Shown here one piece after another: positions 28,260 to 37,559 of a stretch of DNA of 64,000 nucleotides. Each line of letters starts with the position of its first letter. Within the stretch, counting starts at the first letter, position 1. Under the pieces are notes generated by a model. That model had not been told where the DNA came from and made no database searches. It was given only the letters and a program-made list of their open reading frames with translations. The stretch lies in assembly GCF_002105465.1 (NCBI RefSeq), contig NZ_NCSQ01000174.1, positions 173,069-237,068 of the forward strand, given 5' to 3'. This DNA is from Aquidulcibacter paucihalophilus. GTDB taxonomy: Bacteria > Pseudomonadota > Alphaproteobacteria > Caulobacterales > Aquidulcibacteraceae. A program made the translations under genes and the position numbers.

Positions 28260-28730
28260 TTACCACGTGCCTATATTTGGCGCGCTTGCCCAAGGCTCTT
28301 GCGGGGCCAGCGCGGCACCGCGCTGCAGAAGTTCAACCGAAATCCCATCGGGTGACCGCACAAACGCCATATATCCGTCGCGCGGAGGGCGGTTGATCGT
28401 CACGCCACGGGCGGCCAAATGCGCACACAAGGCATAGATGTCATCGACGCGATACGCCAAATGACCAAAATTGCGTCCACCATCATAGGCGTGCTCATCC
28501 CAATTATAGGTCAGTTCCACCATAGGCAGCCCGCCTGGTAGGCCGCTTTGTGACACTTCACCTTGCGCCTTAAAGCGCTCGGCATCCACTGGGGCCGCCA
28601 AAAACACCAAGGTAAAGCGGCCCTTCTCATTCTCAGTCCGGCGAAGCTCTACCAGCCCTAAACCACCACAAAAGAAATCCAAGGCGGCGTCCAGATTGCC
28701 GACGCGGATCATGGTGTGCAGATATTCCAT
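28260..28730 (-). CDS. gloA: Glyoxalase I (lactoylglutathione lyase) family protein
   Basis: 156 residues from ATG 28730, two VOC half-modules. The four metal ligands of GloA are in place: His5 (LHTMIRV), Glu72 (VELTYNW), His90 (GHLAYRV) and Glu133 (SVELLQR). The enzyme isomerises the methylglyoxal-glutathione adduct to lactoylglutathione. It has a C-terminal tail longer than the enterobacterial enzyme and a slightly diverged GRNFGH region. It follows the DUF2244 gene by 11 bp and is probably co-transcribed. Confidence 0.8.
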   Translation of the reverse strand: MEYLHTMIRVGNLDAALDFFCGGLGLVELRRTENEKGRFTLVFLAAPVDAERFKAQGEVSQSGLPGGLPMVELTYNWDEHAYDGGRNFGHLAYRVDDIYALCAHLAARGVTINRPPRDGYMAFVRSPDGISVELLQRGAALAPQEPWASAPNIGTW

Positions 28731-28741
28731 CGTGAGACCTT

Positions 28742-29281
28742 TCAAACAGTCACTTCTGTTGGGTAGCGTTCGCCGCGTGCTTGTTCTAGCGCGGCTTTGA
28801 GGGCGGCGGCAAATGCCACGCGCTCGTGCGGCGACAGACAGGTCGCTAAGGGCAGGCGGGCCCCACCGGCAGAGAGGGTCACTTGGGTCTCATATTCATT
28901 GATCTCATCAACAATCACGCGGGCGAAACTGGGGCTCACGCGCCACCATCCGACTTTGCCGCGATGGCACGTCTTTGAGATCGCAATTTGCGCCGCACTC
29001 ACCTTCACGGTTTCGCATTCGCGTGCGCCTGCTTTGAAATTCACCTTAAACGCCAGATAGACCAAAATGACATCCAAACCGAAAAATCCAATCACCGGCC
29101 AGGCACCAATTGAGAGAAAGGCCAAACCGGCAAAGAAGCTCATAGCTGCAAGCGATAGCATAACGATCTTGAAGCCTTGGTCGGATAAAGAACGGTTTGG
29201 GCGCAATACCGCGTCCATATAAATGGCGTCGCGCTGATCAAATTCTGGGGCATTTGGGAGGGCGGTGATCGACGTACTCAT
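28742..29281 (-). CDS. DUF2244 integral membrane protein
   Basis: 179 residues with two membrane helices (about residues 37-80) followed by a soluble C-terminal domain containing [15 protein letters not shown] and [13 protein letters not shown]. This matches the DUF2244 family, widespread in alphaproteobacteria and often beside nth, as here: nth is divergent 106 bp away. Function is unknown. Confidence 0.8.
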   Translation of the reverse strand: MSTSITALPNAPEFDQRDAIYMDAVLRPNRSLSDQGFKIVMLSLAAMSFFAGLAFLSIGAWPVIGFFGLDVILVYLAFKVNFKAGARECETVKVSAAQIAISKTCHRGKVGWWRVSPSFARVIVDEINEYETQVTLSAGGARLPLATCLSPHERVAFAAALKAALEQARGERYPTEVTV

Positions 29282-29387
29282 TCCCCTAAGTTAGCGCAAA
29301 GTCTGCGAAAGCACAGTTGCAGAATGTAGAAGGTGGCGATTTTTTTGAGGGGCTAGCGGGGCTTGCCGCAATTGGCTATGCGGGGGC

Positions 29388-30137
29388 ATGGCCACAAAAG
29401 CAAAAGTCGTAAAATCCAAACTAAAGGCTGCCGAGATTGCCGCCCTCTATGCGCAATTGGCAGCAGAACGTCCTGATCCCAAGACAGAGCTGGACTATAC
29501 CAATCCCTATACTTTGGTGGTCGCCGTCGCGCTGTCTGCCCAAGCCACCGATGTCGGTGTTAACAAAGCCACCAAACGCCTGTTTGCGGTTGCCGACACG
29601 CCGGAAAAAATGGTCGCCTTGGGTGAAGAAGGTGTCACCAATTATATCAAAACCATTGGCCTGTGGCGCAATAAGGCGAAGAATGTCATCGCCTTATCCG
29701 AGTTGTTGCTTGAAAAATATGGCGGCGAGGTGCCCCGGAACCGAGATGCCTTGACCGAATTGCCCGGCGTTGGCCGCAAAACGGCTAATGTCGTTCTCAA
29801 CGAAGCCTTTGGGGAGCCGACGATTGCGGTGGACACCCATATTTTCCGCGTCTCAAACCGGACGGGTCTCGCCCCGGGCAAGAACCCCGATCAGGTCGAG
29901 GCGGTGCTGGAACGTGTGACGCCTGATGCCTATAAGAAGGGCGCGCATCATTGGCTGATCCTCCATGGTCGCTACGTTTGTGATGCGCGTAAGCCCGCCT
30001 GCTGGCGCTGTGGCATCGCTGAGATTTGCAAGTTTAAGGCGAAGACTCCAAACCCAGCAGATGCGCCCAAGAAGGCCAAGCCCACAACAAAAGCACCTGC
30101 CAAAAAGGCAGCCAAGCCCGCCCTTACCAAGGGCTGA
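29388..30137 (+). CDS. nth: Endonuclease III
   Basis: 249 residues, a base-excision repair DNA glycosylase/AP lyase for oxidised pyrimidines. Helix-hairpin-helix LPGVGRKTANVV has catalytic Lys131, and Asp149 lies in VDTHIFR. The 4Fe-4S loop has Cys198, 205, 208 and 214 with C-X6-C-X2-C-X5-C spacing. A Lys/Ala/Pro-rich tail of about 35 residues after the cluster is an extension that may aid DNA binding. ATG 29388 is the start. Confidence 0.95.
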   Translation: MATKAKVVKSKLKAAEIAALYAQLAAERPDPKTELDYTNPYTLVVAVALSAQATDVGVNKATKRLFAVADTPEKMVALGEEGVTNYIKTIGLWRNKAKNVIALSELLLEKYGGEVPRNRDALTELPGVGRKTANVVLNEAFGEPTIAVDTHIFRVSNRTGLAPGKNPDQVEAVLERVTPDAYKKGAHHWLILHGRYVCDARKPACWRCGIAEICKFKAKTPNPADAPKKAKPTTKAPAKKAAKPALTKG

Positions 30138-30220
30138 GTCCACCCTGTCGCCACAGGCCGATTCGCAGCCTATAAGCGGACGCACCCCTTTTGTGATCAC
30201 CCTCCGCCGGAGCCTTTGCC

Positions 30221-31807
30221 ATGTCCACGATCCGTCCCGTCCGCCGAGCCCTTATCTCGGTTTCCGATAAAACGGGGCTGATTGAGACAGCACGGCAATT
30301 GGCCGACCAAGGGGTCGTTCTGGTTTCAACCGGTGGCACCAGTAAAGCTTTAGCGGCGGCCGGTCTGGCCGTCATCGATGTTGCCGATGTGACAGGTTTT
30401 CCTGAAATGATGGATGGACGGGTCAAGACCTTGCACCCGGCCGTGCATGGTGGTTTGCTAGCTCTGCGCCATGTGGCCGAGCATGCGGCAGCGATGAGCC
30501 AACATGGCATTGCGGGCATCGATCTTCTGTGGGTCAATCTATACCCCTTCGAGGCAACCCTGGCTTCGGGTGCAAACTTTGAAACATGCGTTGAGAATAT
30601 CGACATTGGCGGGCCTGCTATGATCCGCGCGGGGGCTAAGAATTTCGACTGGTGCGCGGTGGCAACCGACCTTGGCGATGTCCAGACGGTTTTGGCCGAC
30701 ATGGCGGCCCATGGCGGCACCCAAGAGCTGACGCGTAAACGATTGGCCGCCAAAGCCTATGCTCGCACCGCAGCTTATGATGCTGCCATTTCAGGCTGGT
30801 ATGGAGAGCAAGTGGGCGAAGCCTCCCCGGATTGGCGGGCTTTTGGGGGATCCAAGGTTCAAAGCCTGCGTTATGGCGAAAATCCCCACCAAGTCGCTGC
30901 CTTCTACGCCACCACCGAAAAGCGCCCCGGTGTCTCCACCGCCCGTCAGCTGCAGGGCAAGGAACTGTCCTACAATAATCTCAACGACACTGATGCCGCC
31001 TATGAATTAGTCGGAGAGTTTGATGCGGGTGAAGCAGCCGCTGTTGCCATTATCAAGCACGCCAACCCGTGCGGTGTGGCCATTGGCGCTTCTTTGACCG
31101 ACGCGTATCAGCGCGCCTTGGCTTGCGACCCAGTCTCGGCCTTTGGTGGCATTGTTGCATGCAACCGCAAATTGGATGGGGCGGCGGCTGAAGAGATCGT
31201 CAAAATCTTCACCGAAGTCGTGATTGCCCCTGATGCGGATGAAGATGCGCAGGCCATCTTTGCCAAGAAGAAGAATTTGCGCCTCTTGTTGGCCGGTGGC
31301 CTACCAGATCCCACCCAGCCAGGCCTGACCTTCCGCACCTTGGCCGGCGGCTTCTTGGTGCAAAACCGCGATACGGGGCGGATTATGGCACCGGACTTGA
31401 AAGTCGTGACCAAGCGGGCCCCAACCCCGCAAGAATTGACAGATATGCTGTTTGCCTTTCGGGTCGCCAAGCATGTGAAGTCCAACGCGATTGTCTATGC
31501 GAAGGACGGTGTCACCGCGGGTATTGGCGCAGGCCAAATGAACCGTCGCGATTCAGCCCGCATTGCCGCGGTTCGTGCCGTAGAAGCAGCGGAGACGGCA
31601 GGATGGAGCCAAGCGGCCACCATCGGCTCGGCCTGTGCCTCTGACGCTTTCTTCCCCTTCGCCGACGGTCTGTTGCAAGCGGTGGAGGCTGGTGCCACGG
31701 CCGTCATTCAACCCGGTGGCTCGATCCGCGATGATGACGTGATTGCGGCTGCCGATGAAGCGGGCATCACCATGGTGTTTACGGGCATGCGCCATTTCCG
31801 GCACTAG
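30221..31807 (+). CDS. purH: Bifunctional AICAR transformylase/IMP cyclohydrolase
   Basis: 528 residues performing the last two steps of IMP synthesis. The N-terminal cyclohydrolase domain ([44 protein letters not shown]) is followed by the AICAR transformylase domain ([16 protein letters not shown], and the C-terminal [12 protein letters not shown]). Length and motif order are standard. It starts at ATG 30221 after an 83-bp gap from nth. A hydrolase gene follows by 14 bp. Confidence 0.95.
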   Translation: MSTIRPVRRALISVSDKTGLIETARQLADQGVVLVSTGGTSKALAAAGLAVIDVADVTGFPEMMDGRVKTLHPAVHGGLLALRHVAEHAAAMSQHGIAGIDLLWVNLYPFEATLASGANFETCVENIDIGGPAMIRAGAKNFDWCAVATDLGDVQTVLADMAAHGGTQELTRKRLAAKAYARTAAYDAAISGWYGEQVGEASPDWRAFGGSKVQSLRYGENPHQVAAFYATTEKRPGVSTARQLQGKELSYNNLNDTDAAYELVGEFDAGEAAAVAIIKHANPCGVAIGASLTDAYQRALACDPVSAFGGIVACNRKLDGAAAEEIVKIFTEVVIAPDADEDAQAIFAKKKNLRLLLAGGLPDPTQPGLTFRTLAGGFLVQNRDTGRIMAPDLKVVTKRAPTPQELTDMLFAFRVAKHVKSNAIVYAKDGVTAGIGAGQMNRRDSARIAAVRAVEAAETAGWSQAATIGSACASDAFFPFADGLLQAVEAGATAVIQPGGSIRDDDVIAAADEAGITMVFTGMRHFRH

Positions 31808-31821
31808 AAGGACTTGGGCGG

Positions 31822-32589
31822 ATGCAAAAATTCCCCCGCGAGACATTAGACGCCCGTGCTGCGCGCCTGCTTGCTCATTGCCAGATTTTCAAACCAGAGG
31901 GCAATGGCCCATTCCCAACAGCTTTCCTGTTTCATGGATGCGGCGATAATGATGGCCCGCAACCAGGCTATGCTAAGGCAGCAGCGCAAAAGGGGATCGC
32001 CAGTGTCGTAGTGGATTCCTTCCGTCCGCGCGACATCAGCCTCACCGAAGCGCGGATTTTGGTATGTACGGGCCTGCGGCTTTGGGGTCGGGAGCGGGCT
32101 GGCGATTTGATTGCGCTCTTGCATTGGGCGCGGGGGCAAGACTGGGTGCAAGCCGATCGTCTGGCTGCAGCAGGTTGGAGCCATGGCGGCTGGACCGTGA
32201 TGGATGCTCTGGCCCTTGGCCCGGAAGTAGCAGAATTTGCGGATTTGGAAGGCGTCCCTGCCGATCCACTTGCGGGGCTTTCGACGGCTTTTCTCGTCTA
32301 TCCTTGGTGCGGTCTCGGTGCCCAAACGCTGCGCAAGGGATGGCAAAAGGCTATTCCAGCCTATCTCATGCTAGGCGAAAATGACACGCTGTCTGGCACG
32401 CACCTGCCACTTAAAGCTGCCGATAAAGTCCGCCTCTCGGGCGCGACCGTTGAGACCTTGATTTATCCAGGTGCCACCCATTCCTTTGACGAAGAAACCT
32501 CCGTCAACCCCACGTTCCGCTTCAATCCTGAGCAAACCGCCGATGCACAAGCGCGGTTCGCCGATTGGATGGCGCGCCACCTTCTTTAG
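31822..32589 (+). CDS. Dienelactone-hydrolase-like alpha/beta hydrolase
   Basis: 255 residues. FHGCGDNDG marks the oxyanion loop, GWSHGG holds the nucleophile Ser, LGENDTL the acid Asp and GATHSFDEE the His, in dienelactone hydrolase order. There is no signal peptide, so it is cytoplasmic. The real substrate is unknown; family members cleave lactones or esters. ATG 31822 follows AAGGA. It lies 14 bp after purH, likely by chance rather than metabolic linkage, and is convergent with the FAD oxidase gene 22 bp away. Confidence 0.75.
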   Translation: MQKFPRETLDARAARLLAHCQIFKPEGNGPFPTAFLFHGCGDNDGPQPGYAKAAAQKGIASVVVDSFRPRDISLTEARILVCTGLRLWGRERAGDLIALLHWARGQDWVQADRLAAAGWSHGGWTVMDALALGPEVAEFADLEGVPADPLAGLSTAFLVYPWCGLGAQTLRKGWQKAIPAYLMLGENDTLSGTHLPLKAADKVRLSGATVETLIYPGATHSFDEETSVNPTFRFNPEQTADAQARFADWMARHLL

Positions 32590-32611
32590 CACCTCATGTA
32601 ATCCGCCAGAA

Positions 32612-34009
32612 CTAAAGCAGTACGCGCGGGTTCATGATGTTTTTGGGGTCAAAGCTTTGCTTGATAGCGCGCATCAGGGTCAGATGGGCGTCAGGCTCCC
32701 GCCGCAGAAATTCATCCCGCCGGCTGATGCCAATGCCATGTTCAGCCGAGATTGAGCCATTGAAGGACATAGCTACATCGTGGATCGCCTCATTCATCTG
32801 GGGCACCAGCGCCTTGTAGGCTTCTGCCGACATCGCACGGGGTTGGATCACATCATAATGGATATTGCCGTCGCTACAGTGGCCAAAGGCGACCACGCGC
32901 GCGCCCGGTGCCACTTTTTCTGCGGCGGCATCGGCTAATCGCAAGAAAGCAGGAATCTTGGAGACGGGCACAGAAACGTCATGCTTGGCCGCCACACCTT
33001 CGGGCTTTTGACACGCGCTCATCTCTTCTCGCAAATACCAGAAGGACTTTGATTGCGCCTCATTTTGCGCGACGACGACATCCGAAGCGAGGCCCGCTTC
33101 CAGCGCAGAGGCCAAAGCCTCTTCCACTTTTTCGACGAGGTCTGCACTGGGACCTTCAAACTCAACCAAGGCCAGCCACGGTGAAAGTGCGCTAAAGGGC
33201 ACCCGCACATTGGGAATGTTTTTGAGGGCCAGCGAGACGCCCACATGATTCATGACTTCAAATGCTGCGACCGCGGCGGCTTCTGCCTCTAGCCGGTGCA
33301 GCAATTCAACCGCTTGCTCAGGCGTTTCCAAAGCGAGTAATGCGACCGTCATGTAGCGCGGCTGGGCAACCAATTTCAGGGTTGCGGCCGTGACGAGGCC
33401 CAAGGTTCCCTCAGCCCCAATGAATAGCTGCTTTAGGTCATAGCCGGTATTGTCTTTACGCAGAGCCGATAGGCCTTCATAGAGCGACCCATTGGGCAGC
33501 ACGGCCTCTAGCCCCAAGATTTGGGCGCGCATCATACCGTGGCGGCGCACATGAACCCCGCCTGCATTGGTCGAGATCAGACCGCCAATCGTGGCAGAGC
33601 CTTCTGAGGCCAGACTTAAAGGAAAGCGTTTGCCAATTTGTCGGGCCGCGTCTTGAACTTGCGTCAAAATAACGCCCGCTTCGGCGACCAAAGCATCATC
33701 GACGGGATCGATTGAGCGAATGGCATTGAGGCGCTTGGTCGAAATCAGGACTTCGCCGCGTGGAATTTGCGCACCAACCAGACCCGTATTGCCGCCTTGG
33801 GTCGTTACCGCCAGCCCGGCCTCATGGCATTGGCTCAGGATCATTTGTGCCTCTGCGGTGGAGGCGGGCATCAGCAGGATCGGCGCAGAACCACTCCATC
33901 GGTCGCGCCATTCAATCAAATGGGGGGCGATCAGGTCAGGATCTTCCGTCCAGCCTTGCGGTCCGATGAAGTCTTTAATGCGGGTCAAGGTTGAAAGTTG
34001 CGCGTCCAT
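32612..34009 (-). CDS. FAD-linked 2-hydroxyacid dehydrogenase (GlcD/D-2-hydroxyglutarate type)
   Basis: 465 residues. The N-terminal PCMH-type FAD domain contains QGGNTGLVGAQIP and SEGSATIGGLISTNAGG. The C-terminal FAD-oxidase domain has FGHCSDGNIHYDV, the metal/substrate His motif, and AEHGIG. Family members oxidise D-2-hydroxyglutarate, D-lactate or glycolate and pass electrons to quinone or ETF. An etfBA operon exists at 53 kb, so ETF is a possible acceptor. The exact substrate cannot be read from the sequence. Confidence 0.82.
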   Translation of the reverse strand: MDAQLSTLTRIKDFIGPQGWTEDPDLIAPHLIEWRDRWSGSAPILLMPASTAEAQMILSQCHEAGLAVTTQGGNTGLVGAQIPRGEVLISTKRLNAIRSIDPVDDALVAEAGVILTQVQDAARQIGKRFPLSLASEGSATIGGLISTNAGGVHVRRHGMMRAQILGLEAVLPNGSLYEGLSALRKDNTGYDLKQLFIGAEGTLGLVTAATLKLVAQPRYMTVALLALETPEQAVELLHRLEAEAAAVAAFEVMNHVGVSLALKNIPNVRVPFSALSPWLALVEFEGPSADLVEKVEEALASALEAGLASDVVVAQNEAQSKSFWYLREEMSACQKPEGVAAKHDVSVPVSKIPAFLRLADAAAEKVAPGARVVAFGHCSDGNIHYDVIQPRAMSAEAYKALVPQMNEAIHDVAMSFNGSISAEHGIGISRRDEFLRREPDAHLTLMRAIKQSFDPKNIMNPRVLL

Positions 34010-34045
34010 CTGCGGCCCATAGGTTCATGCTGAAAAAGATTGGGC

Positions 34046-35068
34046 CTAAAGCCCGTGATAGTCTCGGTACCAATCCACAAAGGCCTTCACGCCGACTTGG
34101 ATGGGTGTGGAGGGCTTATAGCCGATTGCGGCAACAAGTGCAGTAACATCTGCGGAAGTATCGGGTACATCGCCAGGTTGCAGCGGTAACATGTGCAAGA
34201 TCGCTTTCTTGCCAGCGGCCTGTTCGATGGCTGCGATATAATCGGCCAAGACGACGGGGTTATTGTTCCCGATATTATAAATGCGAAACGGGGCTGACGA
34301 AGATGATGGGTCTGGGGCGTCGCTGTTCCAGTTCGGGTTGGGTGTGGCGATCAGATCGCTGGTACGAACCACGCCTTCAACAATATCGTCCACATAGGTG
34401 AAGTCGCGGCTGTGATGGCCGTAATTGAAGACTTGAATCGGTTCTCCGGCAAAAATCGCCTTGGCGAAAAGAGACGGCGACATATCCGGCCGGCCCCACG
34501 GGCCATAAACGGTAAAGAAGCGCAGGCCCGTGGTCGGCAATCCGAACAAGTGACTGTAGGAATGGGCCATCAGCTCATTGGCACGCTTGGTTGCCGCATA
34601 GAATTGCAGCGGATGGTCTGCACCATTGGTCTCAACAAAGGGCATATGGGTATTGCCACCATAAACACTGGACGTGCTGGCATAGGTCAAATGTGCGATT
34701 TTGTGGGCCCGGCAGGCCTCGAGGATGTGGGTAAAGCCGACGATGTTGGAAGCCACATAGGCGCGCGGATTATCCAGCGAATAGCGTACACCGGCCTGAG
34801 CGGCCAAATGGATCACCCGGTCAAAAGCATGCTCTGCAAAACAGGCGTCCACGGCGGGGGCATCGGCAAGGTCTGCACGGATGAAGCTGAAACTACCTGC
34901 TGCCTGAGCTGCCACCTGTTCTAACAGCGTCAGGCGGGCCTCTTTAAGTGCGGGATCATAATAATCATTGACCACATCAAAGCCGACAACATCATCGCCA
35001 CGCCGCAACAGGGCAACGGCAGTATGAAACCCAATAAAGCCGGCGGCTCCTGTAACCAGCACGCGCAT
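34046..35068 (-). CDS. UDP-glucuronate 4-epimerase-like NAD-dependent epimerase
   Basis: 340 residues from ATG 35068, after GGGACGGAAA; an upstream start would only add a poorly formed tail. It is an extended [14 protein letters not shown] (NAD), [11 protein letters not shown], the catalytic Ser/Tyr/Lys of STSSVYGG and YAATKRANE, and [19 protein letters not shown] and GRPDM are features of UDP-glucuronate 4-epimerases, which make UDP-galacturonate for surface polysaccharides. A 36-bp gap separates it from the FAD oxidase. Confidence 0.85.
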   Translation of the reverse strand: MRVLVTGAAGFIGFHTAVALLRRGDDVVGFDVVNDYYDPALKEARLTLLEQVAAQAAGSFSFIRADLADAPAVDACFAEHAFDRVIHLAAQAGVRYSLDNPRAYVASNIVGFTHILEACRAHKIAHLTYASTSSVYGGNTHMPFVETNGADHPLQFYAATKRANELMAHSYSHLFGLPTTGLRFFTVYGPWGRPDMSPSLFAKAIFAGEPIQVFNYGHHSRDFTYVDDIVEGVVRTSDLIATPNPNWNSDAPDPSSSSAPFRIYNIGNNNPVVLADYIAAIEQAAGKKAILHMLPLQPGDVPDTSADVTALVAAIGYKPSTPIQVGVKAFVDWYRDYHGL

Positions 35069-35180
35069 TTTTCCGTCCCTCATAAATGGGTACAAAGTGG
35101 GCGAGCCTCCTCGCATACAGGCCGCAGCCAAACCCTGTTACCCAAGTGTGCATCATTGCTGGATTGGTTTGCGAATACCA

Positions 35181-35234
35181 CTGTCTCAAGCAGACAGGAT
35201 AACGTCGCGCGTAATTGAAGCGGAAGCCGCTTCA
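35181..35234 (+). promoter_or_regulatory. Two adjacent hairpins upstream of a small membrane protein
   Basis: CTGTCT/AGACAG with a 5-base loop (35181-35197) and TGAAGCGG/CCGCTTCA with a 3-base loop (35216-35234) stand in the 204-bp gap between two divergent genes, 38-90 bp before ATG 35273. No U-run follows. They may be operators or leader structures; no regulator is assigned. Confidence 0.3.
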
Positions 35235-35272
35235 CCCTTAGTTTGCCTCAGACTTGGAGAAGGGGATAGAGG

Positions 35273-35704
35273 ATGGCACGTCTCTGGCGGCGATGGGTGA
35301 TCAGCTGGTGTTATCTGGTTCTGGCATTGGGCCTTGTCTTCGCGGGCAGTGCATGGCCGCAAACCGACGCGGCAGTCCGCCTGTTTTACGATGTGATCTA
35401 TTGGCCATTAGACGGGCAAAGTGGCTGGCATGAAAGCCTGCGCCTGACGGCGGCGATTCTGGGCGCAGTGATGATGGGCTGGGCGCTGACCCTTCTCACT
35501 TTGGTGCAAACAGCTTTGAAGCAACCTCAGCTCTCGCTGTGGCGACCGATGACCGGCTCCATTCTGGTTTGGTGGGTGATCGATAGCAGCATTTCGGTGG
35601 CGCTGAACACGCCGGGAAATGCACTATCCAATACCGGCTTCTTGCTGCTTTATCTGATCCCAGTCTTGGCGAGCGGGGTTTTGACGAAGTCTAACCGAGC
35701 TTAG
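35273..35704 (+). CDS. Small membrane protein of unknown function
   Basis: 143 residues with four membrane helices (about 10-30, 55-80, 92-110, 120-138). No family motif seen. GGAGAAGGGG lies just upstream of ATG 35273. Its stop overlaps the lepA stop on the other strand by three bases, so the two genes converge completely. Coding is supported by start signal, helices and codon pattern; function is unknown. Confidence 0.65.
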   Translation: MARLWRRWVISWCYLVLALGLVFAGSAWPQTDAAVRLFYDVIYWPLDGQSGWHESLRLTAAILGAVMMGWALTLLTLVQTALKQPQLSLWRPMTGSILVWWVIDSSISVALNTPGNALSNTGFLLLYLIPVLASGVLTKSNRA

Positions 35705-37503
35705 TCGGCATCCATCTTCAAGGCGGCAATAAAGGCCTCTTGCGGGATATCGACGCTGCCAAATTGGCGCATGCGCTTCTTACCAGCCTTCTGCTTGTCG
35801 AGCAGTTTGCGTTTACGGCTGGCGTCACCACCATAGCATTTTGCCGTAACATCCTTGCGCATGGCCGAGATGGTTTCCCGCGCAATCACGCGGCCACCAA
35901 TGGCAGCCTGAATGGGGATTTTGAAAAGATGCTGCGGGATCAAATCCTTCAGCTTTTCGCACATCGACCGGCCGCGCATTTCGGCGCGCCCTGCATGGAC
36001 CAGCATGGAAAGCGCATCAACAGGCTCTTCATTCACCAGGATCGACATTTTGACCAGATTGCCGGCCTTATAGCCCTCAATCGTATAGTCGAAGGACGCA
36101 TAGCCCTTCGAGATACTCTTCAAGCGATCATAGAAGTCAAACACCACTTCGTTGAGTGGCAATTCATAGACCAGCATGGCGCGCGTGCCGACATAGGTCA
36201 GTTCGCGCTGATTGCCGCGGCGGTCTTGGCACAGCTTCATAATTCCGCCCAGATATTCATCTGGGGTCAGGATCGTGGCCTTGATCCAAGGCTCTTCAAT
36301 CGCCTCAATCGCCATCACATCGGGCATGTCGGCGGGATTGTGCAGATGCAACGTCTCGCCATTCTTCATCTTGATCTCATAAACCACCGAGGGAGCCGTT
36401 GCGATCAGATCAAGATTAAACTCGCGGCTCAAACGCTCTTGAATGATCTCCAAATGCAAGAGGCCCAAGAAGCCACAGCGGAAGCCAAAGCCCAGTGCGG
36501 CACTGGTTTCCATTTCAAACGAGAAGCTGGCGTCATTCAAACGAAGCCTTCCCATCGCAGCGCGCAAATCTTCAAAGTCTGCGGCATCGACGGGGAAGAG
36601 GCCGCAGAACACCACCGGCTGGGCTGGCTTAAAGCCTGGCAGCATGCTGGTGGTTTGGCGACGTTCTTCGGTGATGGTGTCGCCCACGGCGGCATCGGCC
36701 ACTTCCTTGATCGAGGCGGTCAAGAAGCCGATTTCACCTGGCCCCAATTCGTCCACTTCGGTGATCTTAGGCTTAAACACGCCGACACGATCGAGGCTAT
36801 AATTCGCCCCGGTCGCCATCATGCGGACCTTCATGCCCTTTTTCATCACGCCATCAATGATGCGAACCAAAACCACCACGCCCAAATACTGGTCGTAATA
36901 GGCGTCCATCAGAAGCGCTTTGAGAGGTGCATCGCGGTCACCCGTCTTGGGCGGTGGCAAGCGGGTGATGATGGCTTCCAACACATCTTCAATGCCAAGA
37001 CCGGTTTTGGCTGAGATCATCACGGATTCTGACGCATCAATGCCGATTACTTCTTCGATCTGGGCCTTCACCCGATCAGGCTCGGCCGCCGGAAGGTCGA
37101 TTTTATTGAGGACTGGCACAATCTCCAAATCGGCATCAATTGCCTGATAGACATTGGCGAGGGTCTGGGCTTCCACGCCTTGGCTTGCATCGACGACCAA
37201 CAAGGCACCTTCGCACGCTGCCAAAGAGCGCGAGACCTCATAAGCAAAGTCCACATGGCCCGGGGTGTCGATCAGGTTCAGAATATAGTCTTGACCCTCA
37301 CGCTGGAACTCAAGCCGCACGGTTTGCGCCTTAATCGTGATGCCGCGCTCGCGCTCAATATCCATGCTGTCGAGCACTTGTTCCTTCATCTCACGCTGGG
37401 TGAGGCCGCCTGTCAATTGGATCAGGCGGTCAGACAAGGTGGACTTGCCATGGTCGATATGGGCAACGATGGAGAAATTACGGATGTTTTCACGGGGAGT
37501 CAT
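35701..37503 (-). CDS. lepA: Elongation factor 4 (LepA)
   Basis: 600 residues, standard length. It is a ribosome-dependent GTPase that affects translation under stress and ribosome assembly. Visible are G1 AHIDHGKST, switch [11 protein letters not shown]3 DTPGHVDF and G4 NKIDLPAA, then EF-G-like domains. The LepA-specific C-terminus includes [24 protein letters not shown]. Start ATG 37503. It appears to be a single-gene transcript. Confidence 0.97.
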   Translation of the reverse strand: MTPRENIRNFSIVAHIDHGKSTLSDRLIQLTGGLTQREMKEQVLDSMDIERERGITIKAQTVRLEFQREGQDYILNLIDTPGHVDFAYEVSRSLAACEGALLVVDASQGVEAQTLANVYQAIDADLEIVPVLNKIDLPAAEPDRVKAQIEEVIGIDASESVMISAKTGLGIEDVLEAIITRLPPPKTGDRDAPLKALLMDAYYDQYLGVVVLVRIIDGVMKKGMKVRMMATGANYSLDRVGVFKPKITEVDELGPGEIGFLTASIKEVADAAVGDTITEERRQTTSMLPGFKPAQPVVFCGLFPVDAADFEDLRAAMGRLRLNDASFSFEMETSAALGFGFRCGFLGLLHLEIIQERLSREFNLDLIATAPSVVYEIKMKNGETLHLHNPADMPDVMAIEAIEEPWIKATILTPDEYLGGIMKLCQDRRGNQRELTYVGTRAMLVYELPLNEVVFDFYDRLKSISKGYASFDYTIEGYKAGNLVKMSILVNEEPVDALSMLVHAGRAEMRGRSMCEKLKDLIPQHLFKIPIQAAIGGRVIARETISAMRKDVTAKCYGGDASRKRKLLDKQKAGKKRMRQFGSVDIPQEAFIAALKMDAD

Positions 37504-37559
37504 GGGGTCGACATAGCCTGACAGGCCCCAAGGGGAAAGGGCCAGATACCGTTAAGCGA

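Noticed and set aside
35740..37014. A 424-codon open frame opposite lepA
   Set aside because: Antisense to a full-length, highly conserved LepA; its sequence is His/Gln-rich as expected for a shadow frame and has no start signal or family resemblance.
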